64,000 nt of DNA from NCBI GenBank assembly GCA_900696465.1, contig CAADGE010000033.1, forward strand, positions 57,133-121,132, read 5' to 3'. The stretch is from an uncultured Planctomycetota bacterium (GTDB lineage: Bacteria; Planctomycetota; Phycisphaerae; UBA1845; UTPLA1). Position numbers and translations under genes: made by a program. Positions 15,740 through 24,886 of this stretch are shown here, piece by piece (the stretch's first letter is position 1; each line of letters begins with the position of its first letter). The notes beneath the pieces are model-generated. The model ran no database searches and was not told where the DNA came from. It saw nothing but the letters and a program-made list of their open reading frames with translations.

Positions 15740-17886
15740 GCCGGCTCTTCCTCGTCCTTGTCTTTGTCCGGCGAGGGATCGGTCGTCTTCGGCGCCGGCT
15801 TCTCGAAGCCGTACTCCAGTTCCATCGGAGGCGGATCACCGCCGGGACCGATCAGATAGTGCTCCAGCCACTGCATCATGCGCAGGTTGTAATCGAGACG
15901 TGCCGCGGCGCGGCGGTTGCCGTGTCCCTCGCCGGGGTACCAAACGAGACGCACTGGTACCTCGCCAATCGTTTTAAGGTGGCGGTAAAGTTCCATGCTC
16001 TGGCTGGGATGCACGCGCGGATCGTCCTTCCCGTGAAGAATGAGGATCGGAGTTCGGGCTTTCTTCACATGATAGATCGGACTTCTCTCGAGATAGAATT
16101 GCCACTTGTCATCCCACATTCGACTGCGCGTGTGTACAAGGTAGTCTTCATTGGGGATGTCTGTGGTCCCTTTCTTGGAAATGGCATTGCTGATGCCCAC
16201 GAACATCACGCTGGCGGCAAAATGCTCGCTCAGCGCTGTCGCGCCCCAGGCCGAGGCATAGCCACCGTAGGAACCGCCGGTGATGCCGACGCGTTTCTTG
16301 TCCACCAGACCGTTCTCCGCAAAATGAGAGATCGCGTCGACCAAATCGTCGAATTCCTTGCCCGCTTCGTCACCTTGTCCCAGTTTTGAAAAAGCGACAC
16401 CGCGACCGGTGCTCCCGCGGTAGTTCGGATAAAAAACGGCGAAGCCGCGCGCCGCGGCGACCTGCCCTGGCCGACCATAATTGGTGAGCCAGCCGTTGCG
16501 CTCGTGGGCCTCCGGTCCACCGTGCACGTAGAGAATCAGCGGGTAGCGATGTCCGGGCTCCTCATCGAGCGGGCGAATGAGGATTCCCTCCAGCTCAAGA
16601 CCGTCGCGCGCCTTGTAGGTCACCACTTCCTGCCGTGCCATGCGGAAGTCTGACAACTGCGGATTGCTATCTGTCAGCCGACGGGGCGTCAGATTCTCGT
16701 GCTCAATCAGATAGATTTCGGAAGGATGGATGGCACTGTCAGCGACAAACGCGCCCTTCAGGCCGTCGCGCGAAAGTGAAAACCCGGTCAGCATCAGGTC
16801 GCCGCGGCCGACGAGCACCTTCTGCTGTGATCCGTCAGCCCGAACCTTGCCGAAAGTCGTGGCAACACCCTCATCTCCGAGGTACATGATTGTGTCGCGA
16901 TCCTGCCAGGCAATCGCATTGACGTGACCGAGGTAGTTCGGCAGCACGTCCTTGAGCGGTCCGCCGGTCGCGGGGGCGACCATCAGGCGACCTTCCGACG
17001 GATCGTGAATGTCTTCGGCAGAGATCATCGCCAGAAGTCGGCCATCCGGTGACCATGCGATCGGTCCGAGCTTGCCGGGATTGTCGAGCTTGCAAATGAC
17101 ATCGCCGCTGTCTGCGTCCACCACGTGGACACGAGATTGCATGTAGATGTCATCAATCAGGGGCGTGGGTGCCAGGGCGACGGCTAACTGCGCCGCGGCA
17201 GGGCTCCACTGCAGCGAGACCGCCGATCCTTCGAGCGGCAGCTTTCGCGGCTTCTGTGCCGGGTCATCCAGCGGAGCTACCCACACGTGAATCGGCGACA
17301 GATCCTCTTCGTAGACCTCTGCCTTGAACCCCTTATCGAGAAGTTCTTTCTTCTCTTTGGGTTTCTTCGCTTCGGCGCGGAATGCCACGCGGGCACCATC
17401 CGGACTCAGCGAGTAGGAGATGACATCCGCCTCGTGAGAAAGCACGCGCCGTGCCTCCCCGCCATCTATCGGGATGCGGTAAAGGCATTTATTTTCGTCT
17501 TTCCCACGCTTATCCAGGAAGAGAATTGCCCGGCTGTCAGGCGACCACGAAAGCCCACCGATCGAGACCTGCCCGGTGATGAACGGCCGCGGCTCGCCAT
17601 TCGGCAGATCGATGACGAAAAGCTCCATGTACGACGGGCCGTCCTCGAACTTGACGTCGCCCTGATCCGGGTCTGCGTAGGGGTCGCGTTGAACCACTTG
17701 CAGGTACGCGACGCGCTTACCGTCCGGGGAAATGACCGGCGACGCGGCAGATTTCAGCCGGGCTACTTCTCGCGGAGTCAGGACCTGATCGGCGCGGGCA
17801 GATACTGTCGTGCCGCTGCCAAGGGCCATCGTCCAGACGGTCAGCAGAATCCAGAATCGCATTCGTCGACGCATCATTTTGTGCAT
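15736..17886 (-). CDS. S9 family prolyl-oligopeptidase-type peptidase
   Basis: A 716-residue exported serine peptidase of the dipeptidyl/acylaminoacyl peptidase group. It has a signal peptide (about 1-30), an N-terminal beta-propeller built of WSPDSRAILF-type blades (about 40-410), and an alpha/beta-hydrolase domain with oxyanion/HGG element VHGGPEAHERNGW, nucleophile GGSYGGYAS, Asp in HGKDDPRVHP and His in GEGHGNRRA. It should cleave peptides in the periplasm. AGGAGG eight bases before ATG 17886 is a very good ribosome-binding site. It is coupled to the downstream lipoprotein gene. Confidence 0.93.
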   Translation of the reverse strand: MHKMMRRRMRFWILLTVWTMALGSGTTVSARADQVLTPREVARLKSAASPVISPDGKRVAYLQVVQRDPYADPDQGDVKFEDGPSYMELFVIDLPNGEPRPFITGQVSIGGLSWSPDSRAILFLDKRGKDENKCLYRIPIDGGEARRVLSHEADVISYSLSPDGARVAFRAEAKKPKEKKELLDKGFKAEVYEEDLSPIHVWVAPLDDPAQKPRKLPLEGSAVSLQWSPAAAQLAVALAPTPLIDDIYMQSRVHVVDADSGDVICKLDNPGKLGPIAWSPDGRLLAMISAEDIHDPSEGRLMVAPATGGPLKDVLPNYLGHVNAIAWQDRDTIMYLGDEGVATTFGKVRADGSQQKVLVGRGDLMLTGFSLSRDGLKGAFVADSAIHPSEIYLIEHENLTPRRLTDSNPQLSDFRMARQEVVTYKARDGLELEGILIRPLDEEPGHRYPLILYVHGGPEAHERNGWLTNYGRPGQVAAARGFAVFYPNYRGSTGRGVAFSKLGQGDEAGKEFDDLVDAISHFAENGLVDKKRVGITGGSYGGYASAWGATALSEHFAASVMFVGISNAISKKGTTDIPNEDYLVHTRSRMWDDKWQFYLERSPIYHVKKARTPILILHGKDDPRVHPSQSMELYRHLKTIGEVPVRLVWYPGEGHGNRRAAARLDYNLRMMQWLEHYLIGPGGDPPPMELEYGFEKPAPKTTDPSPDKDKDEEEPA

Positions 17887-18263
17887 ATCCTCAACCTCCT
17901 GGGATCGTTGTATTTTGGTATCAAGTTCGTGCCGAAGTGAGCTCGCGGCTCCCTGGGCGCGATGTTGAAACTTCGATTGTCAGGGAAGGCGGACACACGC
18001 ACAACCAGACGCAATCGGCAGAATCGGGGGGCGTTCCGTCGTCGATCGACGATTACTTCCTCGACGGCTCTGCCCGCAAGCAGGATGCCGCGGAGGCATG
18101 GCGACCATTCGCGGGCTGGATATGCATAAATGCTCCATCCCTCTCGACGGATCGTACGTTTGGCAGGGTGGGAGAACAGGCACTTGGCGATGGCCGCTGC
18201 CCCAGCTAAAATCCGTTTTGCAGGTATTCGAGTCAGCCGACCGGGGGTTTCGGAGAAGACGTG
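17887..18263. other. Divergent intergenic region, S9 peptidase / STAS operon
   Basis: 377 bases between divergent genes. It holds the AGGAGG of the peptidase gene near 17897 and the GGAGAAG ribosome-binding site before 18264. Promoters for both directions should lie here, but I see no pair of hexamers good enough to annotate, and no RNA gene. Confidence 0.5.
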
Positions 18264-18629
18264 ATGGCGGAACAGGCGACGCGACTGAAAGTAAGCGATC
18301 TCGGGGGTGTCTCCCTCGTCGAGTTTTCGGATCGCAAGATTCTCGACGAGCTCTGCATCCACGAGATCCAGGAAGAACTCGGCAAGATCGTGGAGAAGGG
18401 TTCGGTGGGCAATCTGCTGCTGTCCTTCAAGAATGTGGAACATCTGTCCAGCGCCGCCCTTGGCATGCTCATCACCCTCAAGAAGAAGGTGGAAGAAAAG
18501 AAAGGTCGGCTCAAGCTCAGCGACATCAACCCGCAGATCTTCGAGGTCTTCAAGATCACTCGGCTCAACAAGATTTTTGACATCCATCCCTCGCAGGAAA
18601 AGGCACGAGCCAGTTTTCAGGAGGCATGA
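18264..18629 (+). CDS. STAS-domain anti-sigma factor antagonist, first gene of switch operon
   Basis: A 121-residue STAS protein. The phosphorylation loop is VEHLSSAALGMLITL (Ser-Ser-Ala in the place of the usual Asp-Ser-Ser/Ala), followed by GRLKLSDINPQIFEVFKITRLNKIFDI, typical of RsbV/SpoIIAA proteins. It should bind or release the kinase encoded immediately downstream. ATG 18264 is preferred to the overlapping GTG 18261; GGAG lies about eight bases upstream. Its TGA overlaps the ATG of the kinase gene (ATGA). Confidence 0.88.
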   Translation: MAEQATRLKVSDLGGVSLVEFSDRKILDELCIHEIQEELGKIVEKGSVGNLLLSFKNVEHLSSAALGMLITLKKKVEEKKGRLKLSDINPQIFEVFKITRLNKIFDIHPSQEKARASFQEA

Positions 18630-19141
18630 TCGAGCCGGCCGCGCATCATCTGGCAGCAGGTCGCAGCGGTCGGGTCAGCGGCAATGGAGTGCCCGTTTCC
18701 GGGCGATCACGTTCCGCGGGGACGAAGGATTTGAAGGATTTCGAGCAAATCATCGTCGAGAATGACCTGTCGGCCGCGAAGAAGCCGGAGGAGGTCATCC
18801 TGCGTGAGCTGGCCGAGCACGGCTACGGGGAGAACGCCGCTTTCGCCATCAAGCTGGCGCTGGAAGAAGCCATCACCAACGCCTTTCGTCACGGCAACAA
18901 GTGCGATCCATCCAAGCACATCCGTGTTCGATTCCGCGTCACCGCCGAGAAAGTCGAGATCGAAGTCTCTGACGAGGGCGAAGGATTCTGCCCGGAAGAA
19001 GTGCCCGATCCCACGCAGCCGGGCTACATCGATCGACCGCATGGCCGCGGCATCATGCTCATGCGCGCCTATCTGGATGAAGTGGTTTACAACGGCCTCG
19101 GAAACTCCGTTCGAATGGTGAAGGTGAGGCAGATGAAATGA
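18626..19141 (+). CDS. RsbW-like anti-sigma serine kinase
   Basis: A 171-residue GHKL-type ATPase of the RsbW/SpoIIAB class. After a 35-residue Gly/Ser-rich leader come the N box (LALEEAITNAFRHGN), the G1 box (VSDEGEGF) and the G2 region (HGRGIMLMRAYLDEV). Such kinases phosphorylate STAS antagonists and hold a sigma factor or other output protein. It is overlapped by four bases at both ends by STAS genes, forming a compact STAS-kinase-STAS operon. The output partner and the PP2C phosphatase are not in the window. Confidence 0.9.
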   Translation: MIEPAAHHLAAGRSGRVSGNGVPVSGRSRSAGTKDLKDFEQIIVENDLSAAKKPEEVILRELAEHGYGENAAFAIKLALEEAITNAFRHGNKCDPSKHIRVRFRVTAEKVEIEVSDEGEGFCPEEVPDPTQPGYIDRPHGRGIMLMRAYLDEVVYNGLGNSVRMVKVRQMK

Positions 19142-19524
19142 CTCCCTCGCAGCATCCCGAAGCGTCTGGCGCCGGCACGACGCGGGCACCTTTTTCCATT
19201 TCCGTCGAACAGGTCGGAGATGCCTCCGTCGTCAAGCTGTTCGGGGCCTGCACCATGGACGTTGCCGACGCCGTCGGCGAGCGCCTCGTTGAACTGGCTT
19301 CCCGGCCCCAGCCGATGCTGGTGGTCGACATCAGCGGGCTTACTTTCATCGAATCCACCGGTCTGGGCGGGATAGTCTCCGGCCACCTGCGTGCCCGCCG
19401 ACAAAGCGGGGAACTCCGCCTGGTCGCACCTGCCTCACCGATCCGCCAGCTTTTGGAACTGACCCGGCTGACCAATCTTTTTCAGGTTTACGAACGAATT
19501 GAAGATGCCATGGCCGGCAAATGA
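19138..19524 (+). CDS. STAS-domain anti-sigma factor antagonist, third gene of switch operon
   Basis: A 128-residue STAS protein with phosphorylation loop LTFIESTGLGGIVSG and the end of the fold (RLVAPASPIRQLLELTRLTNLFQVYE). The first 15 residues are a flexible Ser/Pro/Thr leader. It differs clearly from the first STAS gene of the operon, so the kinase probably reads two antagonists, or one acts as a scaffold. ATG 19138 overlaps the kinase stop (ATGA), which fixes the start. Confidence 0.88.
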   Translation: MTPSQHPEASGAGTTRAPFSISVEQVGDASVVKLFGACTMDVADAVGERLVELASRPQPMLVVDISGLTFIESTGLGGIVSGHLRARRQSGELRLVAPASPIRQLLELTRLTNLFQVYERIEDAMAGK

Positions 19525-19927
19525 GCCGCAAGGGGCAAGGTCGAGGCCCACCGTCTTAAAACCCGCACTCGGCCGTGCAGCGGTCCTCCGGATGCGGCCG
19601 ATGTTCCCATAGAAAGGCCCGTCTGGTGGTTTCTTGATGATCACTTTGCGGGAAACATATAATTAAACGACAGTGAACCGGCCGGATGCCTCGTCGTTCT
19701 ATAGCAGGGGGCTGGCCGCCAGGAGGATCGTTCCACGCCGAGGCCGCTAGGGATGGCCGCTTCCGTACGTCGGAAGCATCGCAGTCCGGCCGGTGTCGCA
19801 CGGTTATCCGACGAACTTCGCAAGCGTCCCAGAACGCGACCTGCGCTCGAGGGACTTTTTAGTTCTGGAAGCCGCCTCAGCTGGACGACGGTTAGGCGAG
19901 TCACCGGAATCGCAAGAGGGAGCTTTC
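19525..19927. other. Intergenic region before S41 protease
   Basis: 403 bases between the STAS operon and the protease. It contains the promoter noted at 19634-19663 and a strong GAGGGAG ribosome-binding site at 19916-19922. No coding frame in it has support; the open frame running into the protease lacks any signal before the ATG at 19928. Confidence 0.5.
19634..19663 (+). promoter_or_regulatory. Sigma-70-type promoter candidate for the S41 protease
   Basis: TTGATG (19634-19639), 18-base spacer, perfect TATAAT (19658-19663) in a locally AT-rich patch of an otherwise GC-rich gap. The leader to ATG 19928 would be about 255 bases, which is long. Confidence 0.45.
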
Positions 19928-22333
19928 ATGGATCGCTTCATGCCGATAAGGCGTCATGTCCTCGTGCTGGCTGGTTTGCTCGCCCTGCTGTCAGCTCCGT
20001 GCCTCCTTTGGGCGGAGATCAAGGAACCGCAGCTTGCATCGGCCCGGGCTCGTGAGCTCTGGCTGCGGGGATCGGATCAGGTTCTCTCCGGCGACTTTGC
20101 CAATGCCCTGCCCACACTCGAGAAAATCAAGCAGTTCGAGCCGGGCAATGACGAGATCGATACCGTCATCGCCTGGCTTCGCAAGGCACAGGAGTTGGAG
20201 GCCAGTCGCGAGCGTCTTCGCGAACGCACGTACGAGTACTATGTCAACAAAGCACTGAAAACGGCGGAAGAGGCCCGCGCTTACGATTCCGCCATCGCCG
20301 CAGGGCTCGATCCGCCGGCGGATTCCAATTCGGATAATGCGGACCGCGATGCTGAGTTGACCGTCTCCGGTGACGATGACGAGGCAGCAAAACCCGGCGA
20401 AGAAAGCGATAGCCCCAAGGAGCCGCGATCAGCGGAGGACGAGAGTGGTTACAAGTGGAGCCGTGCTCTGAATTATTGCCTGGGCGCGAAGATGAATGCC
20501 GCTGACGAGGAGGCCTTTCAGCGCGAGCCCTGGCTCAAGGAAATCGTGGACCACGTCCTCGAGGAGATCGATCGCCGCAAGTCAAAGAATGAATGGTCGG
20601 ACGCGCTGGCGCTCAACGGCTTCCTCAAGGAAATCTTCCCTAACGACGCAACCTACAAGGAAAATCATCGATTTCTCGCCAAGCGGGCCCATCTGGAGTT
20701 TATCTATGGGCCGAAGACGCAGTGGCGAAAGAACCTGCGCGAAGTAACGGCTGCGGCCATTCCACAGATCCTCGATCGCATCGAAGAGGATTATGTCGAA
20801 GAGACGGACCTCAAGAAACTCTGCCTCGAAGGCATCGATCAGCTAATCATCCTCGCTCAGGCCGAGTCACTGTCGCGCACCTTTTCAACGCTCTCCGACA
20901 AGGACGTTGTCAGCCATTTCGTGACCCGCCTCAACGGGCTCCGTCGCACGCGGGTTGATAATCGCCCCGCCCTTCGTGCCCGCGACGTCGCTGCCGTCTT
21001 TAACCGTGTGCTCGTCGCCAATAAGGAGAGCGGCCTGAACCTTCCCGAGGCCGTCCTGGTCGATGAGTTCGTAACCGGTATGCTGGATCCGCTCGATGAG
21101 TTCACCTCCGTGATCTGGCCGGCCGAGGTTGAAGAGTTCAACAAACACACCCGGGGTGAGTTCGTCGGCGTGGGCATTCAGATCACGCAGGACATCGGCA
21201 AGTTCATCCGTGTCGAGACCCCGCTGGAAGACTCGCCCGCCTACAAGGCCGGCATCAAACCGGGTGATTTCATCATTGCGGTCGATGGCAAGAGCACCAA
21301 AGACATGACCATCACCCAGGCGGTTAGCGAAATCACTGGCGAGGCAGGTACCCGGGTGACGCTGACCATCGAAGACGGCGTGACACAGGAAGTCAGGGAC
21401 TACTCGCTCGTTCGCGAACAGATCAAACTGCGTACCGTTCGCGGTCACCGGCGCGATGACACACGGCCGACCGGCTGGGATTACATGATTGAACCGGATG
21501 CCCGGATCGGCTACGTCCGCGTCAGCGGCTTCATGGAAAAGACGGTGACCGACCTGGAGCGTGCCATCGAGCAGCTTCGATCGGAAGGCGCCCAGGGAAT
21601 GATTCTCGATCTGCGGTTCAATCCCGGCGGCCTGCTGACCAGCGCCGTCAAGATGTCGGAACTCTTTCTGGGTCGAGACGAGCCCATCGTCAAGACCAAG
21701 GGTCGCAGCCGTCAGCAGAACATGGAAATCACCTCAAAGAACGACCACAAGTTCGGCGGAATGCCGCTGATTGTTCTCGTCAACGAGTACAGTGCCAGCG
21801 CCAGCGAGATCGTGGCCGGCGCCGTTGCCGGCCTCAAGGAGGCCTGCATCATCGGCACCCGTACTTTTGGCAAGGGCAGCGTGCAGAATCTGATTCCCAT
21901 AGCCGACAACCGCGCGTATCTGAAGCTGACGACGGCCTATTACTACGTTTACGACGCCGATCTCCCGGAGGAGCCCTGGTACTGCCTCCACAAGCGCACC
22001 GGGGCCGATCAGTGGGGGGTCGAGCCGCATGTAGTGGTCAAGGTCATCCCACAGGAGCAGAGCAAGATCCTTCGCCTGCGTCGCGAGCGAGACCTGCTCA
22101 AGGGCAAGGATGGCGGGGAGATTCCCAAGGAAGTCCTCGAACGCCGTCCGACAAGCCAGCCCGATGAGCCGCTGCCGTTGGATGAGAATCCCGACGTTGA
22201 CCCGCAGCTCGAGGCTGCCCTCAACATCATGCGGATCAAGCTGCTCTCCCGGCAGCCCTGGGCCATGCCGCCGCGTGAGATTCGGGCACTCTCGCGATCC
22301 AACTCAATGGTCAAGGAGCCGGTGAGCCCGTAA
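19928..22333 (+). CDS. S41 family C-terminal processing protease with PDZ domain
   Basis: An 801-residue exported Ser/Lys protease. A signal peptide (about 1-28, ending near WAE) is followed by a TPR-like helical region and an acidic low-complexity segment (about 120-175). A helical tail-protease N-terminal domain precedes a PDZ domain (about 395-470; FVGVGIQITQDIG, SPAYKAGIKPGDFIIAVDGKS). The S41 core follows, with Ser in EYSASASEIVAGA and Lys in GTRTFGKGSVQN. It degrades or trims envelope proteins. ATG 19928 has GAGGGAG six bases upstream. It converges on rplL. Confidence 0.93.
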   Translation: MDRFMPIRRHVLVLAGLLALLSAPCLLWAEIKEPQLASARARELWLRGSDQVLSGDFANALPTLEKIKQFEPGNDEIDTVIAWLRKAQELEASRERLRERTYEYYVNKALKTAEEARAYDSAIAAGLDPPADSNSDNADRDAELTVSGDDDEAAKPGEESDSPKEPRSAEDESGYKWSRALNYCLGAKMNAADEEAFQREPWLKEIVDHVLEEIDRRKSKNEWSDALALNGFLKEIFPNDATYKENHRFLAKRAHLEFIYGPKTQWRKNLREVTAAAIPQILDRIEEDYVEETDLKKLCLEGIDQLIILAQAESLSRTFSTLSDKDVVSHFVTRLNGLRRTRVDNRPALRARDVAAVFNRVLVANKESGLNLPEAVLVDEFVTGMLDPLDEFTSVIWPAEVEEFNKHTRGEFVGVGIQITQDIGKFIRVETPLEDSPAYKAGIKPGDFIIAVDGKSTKDMTITQAVSEITGEAGTRVTLTIEDGVTQEVRDYSLVREQIKLRTVRGHRRDDTRPTGWDYMIEPDARIGYVRVSGFMEKTVTDLERAIEQLRSEGAQGMILDLRFNPGGLLTSAVKMSELFLGRDEPIVKTKGRSRQQNMEITSKNDHKFGGMPLIVLVNEYSASASEIVAGAVAGLKEACIIGTRTFGKGSVQNLIPIADNRAYLKLTTAYYYVYDADLPEEPWYCLHKRTGADQWGVEPHVVVKVIPQEQSKILRLRRERDLLKGKDGGEIPKEVLERRPTSQPDEPLPLDENPDVDPQLEAALNIMRIKLLSRQPWAMPPREIRALSRSNSMVKEPVSP

Positions 22334-22530
22334 GTCTTGTCACTTCGCGGAGATACTGCCCGGCATAAGCCGCAGAAATTCTCTGACGGTCCCTCTTTGC
22401 TTCTTGCGCTTTTACCTTCGGATGACGCGGCCCTTCGCGCATTCTCGGGGCTTCGCAGGGCCCGTCATCCGAACATGACTTCTCTGGGCTGTGGCAGGTC
22501 CGACGAGAGCATTTTCACAGCGCAAAAGAA

Positions 22531-22561
22531 AACCTCGCGACGCTGCACGCGACGCGAGGTT
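22531..22561 (-). terminator. Rho-independent terminator of the rplA-rplJ-rplL operon
   Basis: Stem AACCTCGCG (22531-22539) with CGCGAGGTT (22553-22561), loop 13 bases. On the minus strand the stem is followed by a T-rich run (TTTTCTTTT), and it starts 36 bases after the rplL stop. It lies in the gap between convergent rplL and the S41 protease, so it may also limit read-through from the other side. Confidence 0.75.
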
Positions 22562-22596
22562 CTGAATGTCACAGGGATAATAAGGACCGCTCCTTC

Positions 22597-23022
22597 TTAC
22601 GCCTTGCCCTTGAGCTCCACCTTCGCTCCGGCCTCTTCCAGCTCCTTCTTGAGCTTCTCGGCGTCTTCCTTGGAGATGCCCTCTTTGACCGCCTTGGGCG
22701 TGGCATCGACCATGTCCTTGGCCTCCTTGAGGCCCAGATTTGTCGCTGCCCGGACGACCTTGATCACGTTGATTTTGTTCGCCCCGGAGTCGGCCAAAAT
22801 CACGTCGAAGACTGTCGGGGCTTCGTCGGCCTCTGCCGCCGCGCCGCCACCACCGGCCATCGGTCCGGCCATCATCACTGCGCCGCCGCCGGCCGGCTCG
22901 ATGCCGTAAGTGTCCTTGAGATAGTCCGCCAGCGACTGGGCATCCTTGACCGACAGACCAACGATCTTGTCGCCGATGTCCTTGACCGCCGCGCTGAATT
23001 CCTTCGCAGGTGCTTCTGCCAT
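22597..23022 (-). CDS. rplL: Ribosomal protein L7/L12
   Basis: Multicopy stalk protein that recruits translation factors to the 50S subunit. The 141-residue product has the N-terminal dimerisation domain ([26 protein letters not shown]), an Ala/Gly-rich hinge ([18 protein letters not shown]) and the conserved C-terminal domain ([24 protein letters not shown], ending in [15 protein letters not shown]). It is slightly longer than the E. coli protein owing to the hinge and N-terminus. The gap from rplJ is unusually long at 211 bases, and GAGG lies about 13 bases before the ATG. Confidence 0.97.
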   Translation of the reverse strand: MAEAPAKEFSAAVKDIGDKIVGLSVKDAQSLADYLKDTYGIEPAGGGAVMMAGPMAGGGGAAAEADEAPTVFDVILADSGANKINVIKVVRAATNLGLKEAKDMVDATPKAVKEGISKEDAEKLKKELEEAGAKVELKGKA

Positions 23023-23233
23023 GATGTACTCAAACTCCTCTCGATCTTCGGTCGCCGCCCGCTTTTACATGCGTACTCGCGACCTGGTTTCACCCTCCCG
23101 ATGGCCGAGGTCCCGTTGACCTCATTTAACCCGACTGCAAAGTCGCCGAATGCATCAGCGTTCTCTGCAGACTCTCATGCGGGGCTGTCGGGAGCGGTGT
23201 AGGTTTCCGACTTTGTAATCCTCATATTCTCCG

Positions 23234-23770
23234 CTAAGCGACCTTCGCGATCACCTCGCCTTTTTCCAGCTTGTCCACGATGGCCTTGATGCAGCCGGCG
23301 ATCTTCCCGCCGACGTTCAGGCAGCCCGCGATGCGGCGTCCCGGTGAGATGGCCAGTGCGATGATGTCGCCATGAAGCTCGGCCTTGCTGCGCCGCTTTG
23401 AGATTTCCTCGATACTGATCGCTTCCGATTCGCCCTCAACGACACCGCGGCCCAGCTCCAGGGCCGGGTAGTCCTTGACCAGGTTGAGCAGTTCCTTGGC
23501 GGTATCAACCGGGCTCGCGCCACCCGTGACAAAGGCGCACGGACCCGTCAGGACAGCGCCGATCGGTTCGATCGCTGTGCCCATGAGCACTCGCCTTGCA
23601 AAGCGATTCTTGACGACGTGCAGGTCGATATTCTTCTTCTTTAGGGCGCCGCGGACGGCGTTGACCTCTGTGCCCTTGAGTTTGTGGACATTGACCACCA
23701 TCACGCTGTCGAGCTTGGCGTAGGTGTCCTTCAAATGCTCGCAGATCATGTCTTTAATTTCACGACTCAT
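23234..23770 (-). CDS. rplJ: Ribosomal protein L10
   Basis: Anchors the L7/L12 stalk to 23S rRNA. The 178-residue protein shows the rRNA-binding N-terminal domain (VNVHKLKGTEVNAVRGALKKKNIDLHVVKNRFARR), a GPCAFVTGG segment and the C-terminal helix that binds L7/L12 dimers. It lies 75 bases after rplA. In many bacteria L10-L7/L12 represses its own operon through a leader structure; the 75-base gap could hold a binding site but I could not identify one with confidence. Confidence 0.96.
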   Translation of the reverse strand: MSREIKDMICEHLKDTYAKLDSVMVVNVHKLKGTEVNAVRGALKKKNIDLHVVKNRFARRVLMGTAIEPIGAVLTGPCAFVTGGASPVDTAKELLNLVKDYPALELGRGVVEGESEAISIEEISKRRSKAELHGDIIALAISPGRRIAGCLNVGGKIAGCIKAIVDKLEKGEVIAKVA

Positions 23771-23845
23771 AACGACCTCATTCGCGATCAGGCTCCGTGG
23801 CGCTTGGCCAGTTTTCGCTTCGTTGGTTTGCTACGTTCAGCCGCG

Positions 23846-24715
23846 TTATGCTTGTGCCACATCCAATTCGATGCCCGGCGACATCGTGCCGCTGATGCAG
23901 ACTTTTCGTACGTAAAGGCCCTTGCTGCTGGCCGGCTTCATCCGCCGAATCTGGCCGATGAAGGCATTGATGTTTTCTTCGAGATCTGCCTCTGCAAAGC
24001 TGGCCTTGCCGACGATCGCGTGGACATTGCCGCCGGCATCGTTGCGAAATTCAATCTTGCCTGCGGCAAACTCACGCACTGCCTGGCCGATCTCCGCCGT
24101 TACGGTTCCGCTCTTGGGCGTCGGCATCTTGCCCTGCGGACCCAGGACGCGGCCGAGTTTACCGACCTTGCCCATCGTCCGCGGATGCGCGATGGCCACG
24201 TCAAAATCGGTCCAGCCGTCGCTGACCTTCTTGATCAGATCATCCACGCCGACCTCTACCGCACCGGCGGCCTTGGCTTCCTCGGCCTCGTTGCCGTCGA
24301 CAAAGGCGATGACCCGCTTCTTCTTGCCGATGCCCTTGGGCAGTGATACGGCGCCGCGCACCATCTGGTCGGCGTTCTTCGGGTCGATGCCGAGGTTCAT
24401 CACGATGTTGACCGTCTGATCAAACTTCGTACCCGACGTAATCTGCTTGAGAAGCTTGATGGCCTCGGGCAGGGCGTATTTCTTGTTTCTGTCTACCTTC
24501 TTGAGGTTGCTTTCGTGTCGGCGGCTGAGTCCGCGCATCGAGCGACCGCGACGCTTCCGAGCGCCACCTTCGGCCGCTGCCTGGGGCCTGGCTTTGGGGG
24601 CCTTGCCTTTGGGCTTGCCGCCCTTTGCGGTTGTGCCGGCGTCTTGCGTGCCGGGCGCGGACGCTGCCGGCTCGGCGGCGGGTGCGCCGGAAGAAACGAT
24701 CGGTTCTTCAGCCAT
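23846..24715 (-). CDS. rplA: Ribosomal protein L1 with N-terminal extension
   Basis: Binds the 23S rRNA L1 stalk and assists E-site tRNA release. The conserved L1 core begins near residue 63 (LSRRHESNLKKVDRNKKY) and includes GRVLGPQGKMPTPKSGTV and MKPASSKGLYVRKVCISGTMSPG. The protein is 289 residues against about 230 normally: an extra 60-residue head is rich in Ala, Gly, Pro and Lys and ends in a basic KRRGRSMRG cluster. The usual upstream partner rplK is absent; instead there is a promoter 145 bases upstream. Confidence 0.95.
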   Translation of the reverse strand: MAEEPIVSSGAPAAEPAASAPGTQDAGTTAKGGKPKGKAPKARPQAAAEGGARKRRGRSMRGLSRRHESNLKKVDRNKKYALPEAIKLLKQITSGTKFDQTVNIVMNLGIDPKNADQMVRGAVSLPKGIGKKKRVIAFVDGNEAEEAKAAGAVEVGVDDLIKKVSDGWTDFDVAIAHPRTMGKVGKLGRVLGPQGKMPTPKSGTVTAEIGQAVREFAAGKIEFRNDAGGNVHAIVGKASFAEADLEENINAFIGQIRRMKPASSKGLYVRKVCISGTMSPGIELDVAQA

Positions 24716-24858
24716 GAAATTCCCTCATTAACGACATGGGCGCCGAGTTAACAATCGGTGCCGCAGTCTGCCACGATCGTCGGCTCGTGGTCGGGCGACG
24801 TTGCGAATGGTTGGGTGCTCGCTCTTGCGAATGCGCAACCGGAACAATCGAGCCAAGC

Positions 24859-24886
24859 ATTCTAGCAGGTATGATTGGGGTCGCAA
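24859..24886 (-). promoter_or_regulatory. rplA: Extended -10 promoter of the ribosomal protein operon
   Basis: Minus strand: TTGCGA (24881-24886), 16-base spacer ending in TGC, then TAGAAT (24859-24864). The TGn before the -10 makes it an extended -10 promoter. Transcription would start near 24852, giving a leader of about 137 bases before rplA, long enough for an autoregulatory L1-binding site. Confidence 0.6.

Noticed and set aside
17874..18587. A 237-codon minus-strand frame across the divergent gap and the first STAS gene
   Set aside because: It overlaps the peptidase start and the STAS gene, and has no start signal or family match.
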